Shown here: positions 43,654 through 51,014 of the stretch, piece by piece
Numbering within the stretch: position 1 is the first letter of the stretch
How the letters are laid out: each line of letters opens with the position of its first letter
Source: a bacterium
GTDB lineage: Bacteria > Electryoneota > JAOADG01
Assembly: GCA_026417415.1 (NCBI GenBank)
Contig: JAOADG010000008.1
Span: forward strand, 496,001-560,000
Direction of reading: 5' to 3'
Length of the DNA: 64,000 bases
Position numbers and translations under genes: made by a program
The notes under the pieces: generated by a model
What the model was told of the DNA's origin: nothing
The model's input: the letters and a program-made list of their open reading frames with translations, nothing else
The model's database searches: none

Positions 43654-44424
43654 ATGATTGACAATAAAAACGAAAGAGGCGATCTTCATCGCCCTACTTT
43701 AGAAATTGTACGAGGTCCAAAAGTACGTATCGTTTTAGTGTCACCAACCAACCCTGGAAACATTGGTGCAACCGCACGTGCGATGCGCGTAACGGGTTTT
43801 ACCGATTTAGTATTAGTGAATACCACATTGCCTTTAGATAGAGGTCTTGATTATGCAATGGCGTGGGGTTCGTTAGAAATTTTAGAAAAAGCAAAGAAAG
43901 TTGAAACCTTAGAAGCGGCTCTTGAAAATTGTCAATTAGCTGTAGCAACTTCAGCACGTCCAAGGCATAGTTACCGAGAGGTATTGACTCCTGAAGAAAT
44001 CTCTACAAAACTTGCTCAATTTGATCAAAATATGCGTGTTGCATTCGTATTTGGTCGTGAGGATACAGGACTGACCAATGAAGAAATGGAGCGTTGTGAT
44101 TATTGGTCACGAATACCAAGTGCAAATAAATTTCCCTCTTATAATTTGGCACAAGCGGTACAAATTTATGTTTACTGCTTGTTTAGAGCGTTTAGTCAAG
44201 AAAACCTCCGAGAGACAAGAAAATGTGCAACAGTAGATGAAATCAATTGGTTTTACAAACGTGTTCGGGAACAATTAGAAAAAAACGGATTTGTACCAAG
44301 GGATGGAATGGAAGAGTTTATTAATCATTACCGTGGTTTAATGAAAGAAATGATTGTAGATGCCCATGCTTGTGCTTTTATGCATAAAATGTTGGATGGA
44401 CTTTTAGGTGTGCGTAAAAAATAA
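43654..44424 (+). CDS. trmJ: SpoU/TrmH-family RNA 2'-O-methyltransferase (TrmJ/LasT-like)
   Basis: A 256-residue SPOUT enzyme that probably methylates the 2'-O position of a tRNA nucleotide (position 32 in TrmJ) with S-adenosylmethionine. Motif 1 is VSPTNPGNIGATARAM, motif 2 VFGREDTGLTNEEMERCD, and motif 3 IPSANKFPSYNLAQAVQIY, together the trefoil-knot SAM site. A C-terminal extension is present as in TrmJ. GAAGAAGGTGAAGA precedes the start. The gene is divergent from the sugar dehydrogenase. Confidence 0.88.
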   Translation: MIDNKNERGDLHRPTLEIVRGPKVRIVLVSPTNPGNIGATARAMRVTGFTDLVLVNTTLPLDRGLDYAMAWGSLEILEKAKKVETLEAALENCQLAVATSARPRHSYREVLTPEEISTKLAQFDQNMRVAFVFGREDTGLTNEEMERCDYWSRIPSANKFPSYNLAQAVQIYVYCLFRAFSQENLRETRKCATVDEINWFYKRVREQLEKNGFVPRDGMEEFINHYRGLMKEMIVDAHACAFMHKMLDGLLGVRKK

Positions 44425-44560
44425 ATAAAATTGTAGTCCAACATTTTTATAATATTTTCGTATTTCGTATCATAAAAGGGGATTTACCCTCACAGTTCCT
44501 AAATGGAAAAAGTTCGCAAACTTATTGCTAAAGTACCCCTCGTTAAACTCACATCTGTTC

Positions 44561-44589
44561 AAAGTAATCTTTCAAGTTGAAAGTAATCT
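44561..44589 (+). promoter_or_regulatory. Palindrome and direct repeats in the rpoD leader
   Basis: CTTTCAA-G-TTGAAAG (44569-44583) is a perfect 7+1+7 palindrome, overlapped on both sides by a 10-base direct repeat AAAGTAATCT (44561-44570 and 44580-44589). It ends seven bases before the rpoD Shine-Dalgarno (AGGGAGGT). It could be an operator or an RNA hairpin controlling sigma factor translation. Confidence 0.5.
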
Positions 44590-44607
44590 CTTAATAGGGA
44601 GGTATGA

Positions 44608-45498
44608 ATGAATCTTCGTACGAACCAATCCTTAGAGCGTTATCTCCAGGAAATTGGTGAAGTACCACTGCTTACAGCAGAACAAGAAATCGAACTGGCT
44701 AAACAGATTCGTTTAGGAGGGCGTGTTGGACAACGTGCTTTAGATACCTTAACGAAAGCGAATCTTAGATTTGTTGTCTCTGTGGCTAAGCAATACCAAA
44801 ATCAAGGACTGTCTCTCAACGATTTAATCAACGAAGGGAATTTAGGTCTGATTAAAGCAGCACAACGATTTGATGAAACCAGAGGTTTTAAATTCATTAG
44901 TTATGCTGTTTGGTGGATCCGTCAATCCATTTTACAAGCGCTTGCGGAACAAAGTCGAGTAGTAAGGTTACCACTTAATCGTGTAGGTGCTATTAATAAA
45001 ATTCAGAAAAAGTATTCTGAGTTAGAACAACTCCAAGAGCGTGAACCGACTGCTGAAGAAATAGCTGAAGCACTACAAATGTCACCTACTGAGGTCAACG
45101 AAACATTACAAATGAATGGACGTCATTTGTCAATGGATGCACCTTTTGCTCAAGGTGAAGATAACCGACTGTTAGATATAGTTCCAGATGAAACAAGCAC
45201 TCCACCTGATTCAGGTTTAGTGCGTGAATCCTTAGAGAAGGAAATTGAACGAGCATTAGCAACATTGACTGAGCGTGAAGCCGATGTGATTCGTTGGTAC
45301 TTTGGTTTGCATAAAAAGAAAAAAATTAGTGGTATAGATGGTGAAGAACTTGAAACTCATGAACCTGCTCTTACTTTGGAAGAGATCGGTGAAAAATTGA
45401 AATTAACAAGAGAACGAGTAAGGCAAATCAAAGAAAAAGCAATACGACGGTTACGTCACCAATCGCGTTCATCAAATTTAAGACCATTTCTTGGATAA
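44608..45498 (+). CDS. rpoD: Housekeeping sigma-70 factor, short Bacteroidota-type, with insert in region 4
   Basis: A 296-residue primary sigma factor that directs RNA polymerase to TTGAC/TAAAT-type promoters. It has region 1.2 ([20 protein letters not shown]), region 2 with [22 protein letters not shown], region 3, and region 4 with [32 protein letters not shown], but it lacks the long N-terminal region 1.1 of E. coli RpoD, as Bacteroidota primary sigmas do. Between the GL of region 4.1 and LTLEEIG lies an extra stretch of about 18 residues ([18 protein letters not shown], encoded at about 45312-45370). GGGAGGT precedes the start. The gene ends at a bidirectional terminator. Confidence 0.93.
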   Translation: MNLRTNQSLERYLQEIGEVPLLTAEQEIELAKQIRLGGRVGQRALDTLTKANLRFVVSVAKQYQNQGLSLNDLINEGNLGLIKAAQRFDETRGFKFISYAVWWIRQSILQALAEQSRVVRLPLNRVGAINKIQKKYSELEQLQEREPTAEEIAEALQMSPTEVNETLQMNGRHLSMDAPFAQGEDNRLLDIVPDETSTPPDSGLVRESLEKEIERALATLTEREADVIRWYFGLHKKKKISGIDGEELETHEPALTLEEIGEKLKLTRERVRQIKEKAIRRLRHQSRSSNLRPFLG

Positions 45499-45514
45499 AG
45501 AATTAGAAAACATA

Positions 45515-45545
45515 AAAACGCCGAGTAAATTACTCGGCGTTTTTA
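45515..45545. terminator. Bidirectional terminator between rpoD and the lipoprotein gene
   Basis: A 10-bp perfect stem (ACGCCGAGTA with TACTCGGCGT, loop AAT), flanked by A-run and T-run. It overlaps the stop codon (45543-45545) of the minus-strand lipoprotein gene. Confidence 0.9.
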
Positions 45546-46133
45546 TTTATTAAAAGGAGTGATCAACCGATTGGCAAATTCAGAAATGGACTTTTCAGAA
45601 GGTTTGCTGCTTAATACTTCATGCCAAATAACGGCTTCTTTTTGAACATCCACGATAGCAATTCTTAGTTTACTAACAATTTCTTTTGAATTATCCTCTT
45701 TGAAGGTGGGTGTGTTATTTCTAATGAATTCTTGCTGTTCTGAACTCTGTCGTTCCAAATAAGAAAGAGAATTTGTTGACGTATCAGAGAAATCAGGATC
45801 TTCAAACAGAACAAGTGTTGCCTGAACTTGTTTAGCCATCGTAATCGCAATTGGTAAGTTAACACGGTGAATTAAACGATACATTTTTTCTGTCTCTGTT
45901 CTATTCAAACATTCACTTTCCGGAAAAGTGATGATTCGAAATGGGGGATTTTCTAAACGATCTAACACTTTGCCAATCACGTTAGCACCACTTCCTTTTG
46001 GAAGTAATACTAAAAGAGTTGGATAATCTTTTGGCTGATAGGATTGGTAATAATGGATACCACTAGAACAACTAAAAAAGAAAACTGTGAAATAAATTAG
46101 TAAATCAATTTTTCTTTTTTTTAGTTTTCCCAT
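45543..46133 (-). CDS. Hypothetical lipoprotein
   Basis: A 196-residue protein with a short signal and lipobox FFFSC, so probably anchored to a membrane. The mature part is a mixed alpha/beta stretch with LLVLLPKGSGANVIGKVLDRL, AITMAKQVQATLVLFEDPDF and KLRIAIVDVQKEAVIWHEVL, which could be a small sensor or binding domain. The start is taken at 46133 (MGKLKK), close to the stop of the metallopeptidase gene that it overlaps. No family recognised. It is the last gene of a long minus-strand run. Confidence 0.7.
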   Translation of the reverse strand: MGKLKKRKIDLLIYFTVFFFSCSSGIHYYQSYQPKDYPTLLVLLPKGSGANVIGKVLDRLENPPFRIITFPESECLNRTETEKMYRLIHRVNLPIAITMAKQVQATLVLFEDPDFSDTSTNSLSYLERQSSEQQEFIRNNTPTFKEDNSKEIVSKLRIAIVDVQKEAVIWHEVLSSKPSEKSISEFANRLITPFNK

Positions 46134-47725
46134 TTGCACTCCATCGCAAAATCAAGAACATCCAACTTCTTTCCAGTAGCCATTTCAATTAAATCATTCC
46201 AGTAATATTCTTTTCCATACGAAAAAATATGGTCCATTAGAAATTGACCAACTTTTGGTGAAGTAATGTAAGCCAATTCAACTTCAGGTTCGTCTTTTAA
46301 TACTTCACGTTTGATATAAGATTGAATTTGAGAAGCCATTAAATCACCAAGTAGATAATTCTGATAATAAACGGGGCTACAACCGATGTGTATTTTAGCT
46401 GCCCAGTCGCTATTTGTACGATTTTCTGGTTTTTTCACTTCTTGAAACTTTTCTACTAAATCCCACCATAGATTATCCAAATCCTGATCTGGATCTTGAT
46501 ACAGTGCACGTTCAAAATGTACCATCACCATACACCACCGTGACATGATCAGATGTTTTTCTGCCATATTTCTTTTAAATAGAACACCAGCGTTATTGGC
46601 AACTTCTTCAGGAACACCTAAATAGTGACGTAGCCAAGTTGGATTTTTCACATTTCTTTCCATCAACATTGCAATTGCTTCTGTGGTTAAGGTATGTGCA
46701 GGAATACGTAACAAGAATGGTAAATCTCTACGGATGTACTTGTCATACACACCATGCCCGAATTCGTGGAGCATTGTACTCATCCAATTTTCGTTAGGTT
46801 TGATATTACATAAAATTCGTATATCATCGGCTCGATCAACCGACATACAATAAGCATGTTGTTGTTTTCCTTCTCGTTCATATAAATCACTGTTGGTGAG
46901 AATTGAATCAATCGGCAAACCGATATTTTGATAAAAAGTTTTTGTCAATTTTTCTAAGTCAGCATTTTTGTAATAATCATGCAGAGAAACTTCAGGTTCA
47001 GGTGCTTCTTGAAAGAAAGGATCTGAGTAATGCCAGGGTCTTAAATCTGAAACGTCAATATGAAATTTTTTAGCAAGTTTTTCATCAAGATTTTTTTTGA
47101 AATTCTTCCAATCATCCTTAGTAATTTGATTTATTTGATCAAAAGTTGATATCAATGTATCTGGATCCAATTCTTGAAGAATAATTCGCATGGTCCAGAA
47201 ATCAGGAAATCCCAAACGACGTGCTATAGAATTCCTAAGTTTTGCCAACTCGCGGATTTTGGGACCTGTTATCCCTCCAATTTGTTTTGAACCCTCCCAT
47301 ACTTCTTTTCTAAATGATGCGTCAGTGGAGTGTTTGAGTTGTTCACGTAGCCAATTTTCTGTTCGTGCTTCTCCTAAAACTATAGCACGATAAGTAGTAA
47401 AATCATTTTCAATTTCTTTCTCTCTGCGAACTGTTTCTGCAATTTCAGTAGGGGTTAGTGCTGAACCAGTAAATTCTAATAAAAGTAGGTCTGTTATTCG
47501 CTTTGTATGAGCATCAAATTCTTGATAGGAGTTTGAAAACGATTTGATTTGTTCGAAACGATTCGAATCTGCAAAAAGGGACAATAATTTTTTATCTGCT
47601 TCCATACTTCGTTTCATCGCCGTTTCATTACCTGTAGTAGTAAATTCCCAGTAACTTTCACATGCTTCTTTGTAAAGGGGAATGTATTCATTGGTAAAGT
47701 TTTGAATAAACTGCTGCAGATTCAT
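46121..47725 (-). CDS. Gluzincin oligopeptidase, M2/M3 family-like
   Basis: A 534-residue cytoplasmic zinc peptidase. The metal motif is MLHEFGHGVYDKYI with a downstream acidic helix (TLTTEAIAMLMERN) giving the third ligand; DDIRILCNIKPNENWMST leads into it. Both features fit oligopeptidases of the M2/M3 group, which cut peptides of up to about 20 residues. The start at 47725 (MNLQQFIQN) follows AGGAGGAATT; a longer frame to 47827 lies inside recO. It would turn imported peptides into amino acids, in line with the exported proteases of the window. I am unsure which of the two families is correct. Confidence 0.85.
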   Translation of the reverse strand: MNLQQFIQNFTNEYIPLYKEACESYWEFTTTGNETAMKRSMEADKKLLSLFADSNRFEQIKSFSNSYQEFDAHTKRITDLLLLEFTGSALTPTEIAETVRREKEIENDFTTYRAIVLGEARTENWLREQLKHSTDASFRKEVWEGSKQIGGITGPKIRELAKLRNSIARRLGFPDFWTMRIILQELDPDTLISTFDQINQITKDDWKNFKKNLDEKLAKKFHIDVSDLRPWHYSDPFFQEAPEPEVSLHDYYKNADLEKLTKTFYQNIGLPIDSILTNSDLYEREGKQQHAYCMSVDRADDIRILCNIKPNENWMSTMLHEFGHGVYDKYIRRDLPFLLRIPAHTLTTEAIAMLMERNVKNPTWLRHYLGVPEEVANNAGVLFKRNMAEKHLIMSRWCMVMVHFERALYQDPDQDLDNLWWDLVEKFQEVKKPENRTNSDWAAKIHIGCSPVYYQNYLLGDLMASQIQSYIKREVLKDEPEVELAYITSPKVGQFLMDHIFSYGKEYYWNDLIEMATGKKLDVLDFAMECKWEN

Positions 47726-47733
47726 AATTCCTC

Positions 47734-48495
47734 CTAATGAATAACCGAGTAAAATGGTTTCGGGACTGTAGTACCAGTATGATAATGTAAATATAAATTG
47801 ATAAATGAATTCAATTCCTGTAAACAAGTGAAACTAAGTTTCATGCTTTTGACTTTAGTTTCTGGTATCGATTCAAGAACTCGAATGGAAGAAATTGTAT
47901 CCCCTTTTAAATATAATCCATAGATTTCTTTTACTTGAATAGAACTTTTTGCTAAACACTTTTCACAAATAAAATGTCCGCATTGAATATCTGCAAAAAT
48001 TTTTGTTCCAGTTATTTGGTAACCACACACTTTACAGCGTTCTACAGTTAATCCGAAACCAAGTTCAGCCATCCACCGAATAAAAAATTGAATACAATAT
48101 AAATTTGATTTGATTGGATCTTGTGCCATTGCGAACAGTGTCCGTAGAAGTTGAAAATAGCCGTTTGTATAGGAAACTTGAACGGGTAACGTTTGTCTAA
48201 CCATTTGAAGAATACGTAAAACTTCCCACCGATGTTCAAAGCCGTCCAACTGCATAGGAGTATCTTGAAACTCAATGGATAGAAGATGTTGCAAGTCGTA
48301 AGATGGTTGATGATTCCAAATACAATAAACCATTGAAGCGACTTTATGATAACTTGCAATCATTGATTTTGGTCGTCTAGAACCTTTTGACAAGAAGGTG
48401 AGTTTGCCAAAGCGTTGGCAAAATAAAGTCAGAATGTGAGAAGATTCACTCCAACGTTTATTATATAACACAATTCCATAATCGTTTTGAAACAT
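47734..48495 (-). CDS. recO: DNA repair protein RecO
   Basis: A 253-residue protein with the N-terminal OB fold (GIVLYNKRWSESSHILTLFCQRFGKLTFLSKG), a central helical part, and a zinc knuckle (CKVCGYQITG ... CGHFICEKC) like that of some RecO proteins. It binds SSB and RecR and promotes RecA loading at gaps. It is directly followed by the metallopeptidase gene, and begins at the base after the stop of a small membrane protein gene. The C-terminal part after the zinc site is well ordered. Confidence 0.9.
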   Translation of the reverse strand: MFQNDYGIVLYNKRWSESSHILTLFCQRFGKLTFLSKGSRRPKSMIASYHKVASMVYCIWNHQPSYDLQHLLSIEFQDTPMQLDGFEHRWEVLRILQMVRQTLPVQVSYTNGYFQLLRTLFAMAQDPIKSNLYCIQFFIRWMAELGFGLTVERCKVCGYQITGTKIFADIQCGHFICEKCLAKSSIQVKEIYGLYLKGDTISSIRVLESIPETKVKSMKLSFTCLQELNSFINLYLHYHTGTTVPKPFYSVIH

Positions 48496-48915
48496 TTAAC
48501 TTGAAGAAGATTGACTTATCCGTTCAATTCCGTAAGATATGATTATCCCAGATAAGCAGGCAATAAATAAAAATTGAGGATACTTCATCGGTTGTGTGAA
48601 TGCAAGTAACGGAAGCGTAAATATTACACTAATGACCATACCTTTCAGTAAAAAAAGAATTTTCCAAGGGACGAGGGAATAAGTGATCGCTGTTGCTATA
48701 CGAATGCCAATAAACAACAGTAAAATTAAAAACTGTTGTTTGGTTTTGGGAATGATTCCTGCTTCAACAAATCCAACCACTACACCTACCATGAAACTAA
48801 CAATCATTCTTTTGGCAGTAATCTTCGCTAATCTATGTCCAAATAAGATTTCTTGTAACTCTTTTCGTTTCAAGATACTGTTTTCTTCATCGGAATTGAG
48901 CGGATCGGATTGCAT
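48496..48915 (-). CDS. Small membrane protein of unknown function
   Basis: A 139-residue protein with a charged N-terminus (about 35 residues) and about four membrane segments (MIVSFMVGVVVGFVEAG, FLILLLFIGIRIATAITYS, ILFLLKGMVISVIFTLPLLAF, FLFIACLSGIIISYGI). It ends at the base before recO, so the two are tightly coupled. I do not recognise a family. The plus-strand bases read in another frame look like noise. Confidence 0.65.
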   Translation of the reverse strand: MQSDPLNSDEENSILKRKELQEILFGHRLAKITAKRMIVSFMVGVVVGFVEAGIIPKTKQQFLILLLFIGIRIATAITYSLVPWKILFLLKGMVISVIFTLPLLAFTQPMKYPQFLFIACLSGIIISYGIERISQSSSS

Positions 48916-48939
48916 GGTATCCTCAATTAAAAGAGGGGA

Positions 48940-49584
48940 TTATACAAATGAATGATTCGATGTAATATCAAAGGGGAAAAACATAAACATCATAATGATC
49001 CAAGTACAATGACTGATAATAGGAATATAAATGTTTTTTGTGATGGAATAGATCCACCCCCAAACCAAAGCAGTGATAAATGCTGCAAAATACAAAATCG
49101 GATTCTGGGTTGGTATATGTAATATACCATACATCGTAGATGTGAGTAGTAACCCTCTTTTAGTTCCTAATTTACTCATTAGAAAAGATTGGATATATCC
49201 ACGAAAAAAAATTTCTTCTGCAGCACTGAGTAATAGAATAACCCCAATAAACCACCAATTGGGTGTGAGAGCGTTTCTAACAATCGTAACAAACTCTAAA
49301 AACATTGTGTTTTCGAAAAGGACTTGGTTAAGTAATAAATAACCAATTCGAATTGTGTAATAAAGAAAAACTGCAGAAAGAACTCCAAAAAATACTCCGG
49401 TGAAAGTAATTTTAGAGTGTTGAATGAAGTGTTTAAAAGCTGGGACAGAAAAGAGAAATAACAAAACGGATATAATTACGATAATTGCTTGAAAAGGAAT
49501 TAGATGTAAAACGAATAAATTGTACCATAAAAAGAAAACTACAATGTAAGAGAAAAGTAAATAGTACAATTTAGTTTGAAACAT
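48940..49584 (-). CDS. CPBP-family intramembrane metalloprotease (Abi/CAAX-like)
   Basis: A 214-residue inner-membrane protein with about seven hydrophobic segments. The motif AAEEIFFRG (EExxxR) and the later HIPTQN and SHCTW histidines match the CPBP/Abi family, which is thought to process prenylated or other membrane proteins. The N-terminal ATG is MFQTKLYY. Substrate unknown. It lies between a GGDEF-like protein and the small membrane protein gene on one strand. Confidence 0.85.
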   Translation of the reverse strand: MFQTKLYYLLFSYIVVFFLWYNLFVLHLIPFQAIIVIISVLLFLFSVPAFKHFIQHSKITFTGVFFGVLSAVFLYYTIRIGYLLLNQVLFENTMFLEFVTIVRNALTPNWWFIGVILLLSAAEEIFFRGYIQSFLMSKLGTKRGLLLTSTMYGILHIPTQNPILYFAAFITALVWGWIYSITKNIYIPIISHCTWIIMMFMFFPFDITSNHSFV

Positions 49585-49613
49585 TTTACTGAAAAGAGTT
49601 CAATAAAGTGGGA

Positions 49614-50066
49614 TTATATAAATTTTGAATTTTTTTGAAGTTCATTAAAACTTGAACCATCTTCAGGATAGAAAGCACATGTGATCTCTTTAATTCCATC
49701 AATTCCAGCAAATCGTTTTTTAACCTGTTGGATAATAATTTCAGGTTGAAATTCCAATGCAGCATCAGACCATATTAATAAATATCTATTATTTCCAATT
49801 GATGTCACCACGTCATACTCACGTATGATAGAAGGATTAGTGTTCAGAGTCATCATAAAATCGTTGTTTGATTTTTTATCCATTTCCACAAAAATAAAAG
49901 CAACGCGTTTCCCAAAACGTTTTGCCCGTGCAATCTCTACTTCGGTAAAACGAGCAGCGTCAATATGATTTGAACTCGTATTTTTGCGAATAACTAACCA
50001 TAGAATAAAAATCAAAACTGCTAATCCAACCAGTACAAACAAGCCAATAACAATTATATTGTCCAT
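49614..50066 (-). CDS. Membrane-anchored degenerate GGDEF-like protein
   Basis: A 150-residue protein with one N-terminal membrane segment (IIVIGLFVLVGLAVLIFILWLVI) and a short cytoplasmic domain. It follows the start of a diguanylate cyclase fold: EVEIARAKRFGKRVAFIFVEMD, then REYDVVTSIGNNRYLLIWSD where a GGDEF protein has R-x2-D-x-V-a-R-x-G-G-D-E-F. The active GGDEF residues are missing, so it cannot be a cyclase; it may be a sensor or c-di-GMP-independent scaffold. This reading rests on pattern only. It is next to argF. Confidence 0.55.
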   Translation of the reverse strand: MDNIIVIGLFVLVGLAVLIFILWLVIRKNTSSNHIDAARFTEVEIARAKRFGKRVAFIFVEMDKKSNNDFMMTLNTNPSIIREYDVVTSIGNNRYLLIWSDAALEFQPEIIIQQVKKRFAGIDGIKEITCAFYPEDGSSFNELQKNSKFI

Positions 50067-50081
50067 TTGATACCCCTTGTA

Positions 50082-51002
50082 TTAATCTTTACATAGCAAG
50101 GTAAGTATTGCTTTTTGTGCATGTAACCGATTTTCCGCCTCATCAAATACTACTGAGTGTTTACTTTCCATTACATCATCAGTGATTTCTCTTCCTCTTT
50201 CTGCAGGAAGGCAATGCATTACAATTACATCTTGATGAGCATGCTTTAGAAGTTCCTGATTAACTTGGAATTGTCTTAATTTTCTGGCGTTTTCTTCGCT
50301 TTTTTCTTTTGCACCCATAGAAGCCCAAACATCTGTGTAAATTACGTCAACATTTTCTACTGCTTCAATAGGATTATGAGTGATTAATACTTTTCCACTT
50401 CCTTTTTTGACATTGTCTATCAATTCTTTCGCAGGCATAGTTTCAGGGGAGGTACCAATTCTTAAATCAATCCGATAATGATACGCCGTTTCTAACCACG
50501 AATTCGCCATATTATTTCCATCACCTAAATAAGCAATTTTTAACCCATCAATTTGTCCTTTGTATTCATAAATGGTCTGTAAATCTGCCATCAATTGGCA
50601 GGGATGTAAATAATCCGTTAAAGCATTGATTACGGGTACAGACGACCATTCAGCAAGTTTAATGATATCAGATTGTGCGAAAGTTCTAATCACGATTGCA
50701 CTAAGGTAACGTGATAATACCCTTGCTGCATCTTCAATGGTTTCACGTTTTCCAAGTTCAATTTCTTTTTCAGTGATATACAAACTATAACCACCAAGTT
50801 GGTAAATGCCTGTTTCAAACGAAATCCTTGTACGTAAGGAAGGTTTATGGAAGATTGTACCAATTGTTTTCCCCTGTAAAGGCAAAAAGGAATGTCCACC
50901 AAATTTTTTCCATTCATTTTTTAATTCAATTGCTAATAACAAGGCGTGATCAAGTTCTTCTCGATTCCAATCAAGCATTGATAAAAAATCTTTTGATTTC
51001 AT
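50082..51002 (-). CDS. argF: Ornithine carbamoyltransferase
   Basis: A 306-residue cytoplasmic enzyme that joins carbamoyl phosphate and ornithine to give citrulline for arginine synthesis. The carbamoyl-phosphate motif is LRTRISFE (usual STRTR has the first two residues changed to SL here), followed by HPCQLMADLQT and the ornithine motif with HCLPAERGREITDDVME and DEAENRLHAQ. The start is MKSKDFLSM at 51002, with AGGAA upstream. It is 12 bases after the M14 protease gene, in a mixed operon. N-acetylornithine carbamoyltransferase is a related option but HCLPA is the OTC form. Confidence 0.9.
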   Translation of the reverse strand: MKSKDFLSMLDWNREELDHALLLAIELKNEWKKFGGHSFLPLQGKTIGTIFHKPSLRTRISFETGIYQLGGYSLYITEKEIELGKRETIEDAARVLSRYLSAIVIRTFAQSDIIKLAEWSSVPVINALTDYLHPCQLMADLQTIYEYKGQIDGLKIAYLGDGNNMANSWLETAYHYRIDLRIGTSPETMPAKELIDNVKKGSGKVLITHNPIEAVENVDVIYTDVWASMGAKEKSEENARKLRQFQVNQELLKHAHQDVIVMHCLPAERGREITDDVMESKHSVVFDEAENRLHAQKAILTLLCKD

Positions 51003-51014
51003 AAGTAAGTTCCT

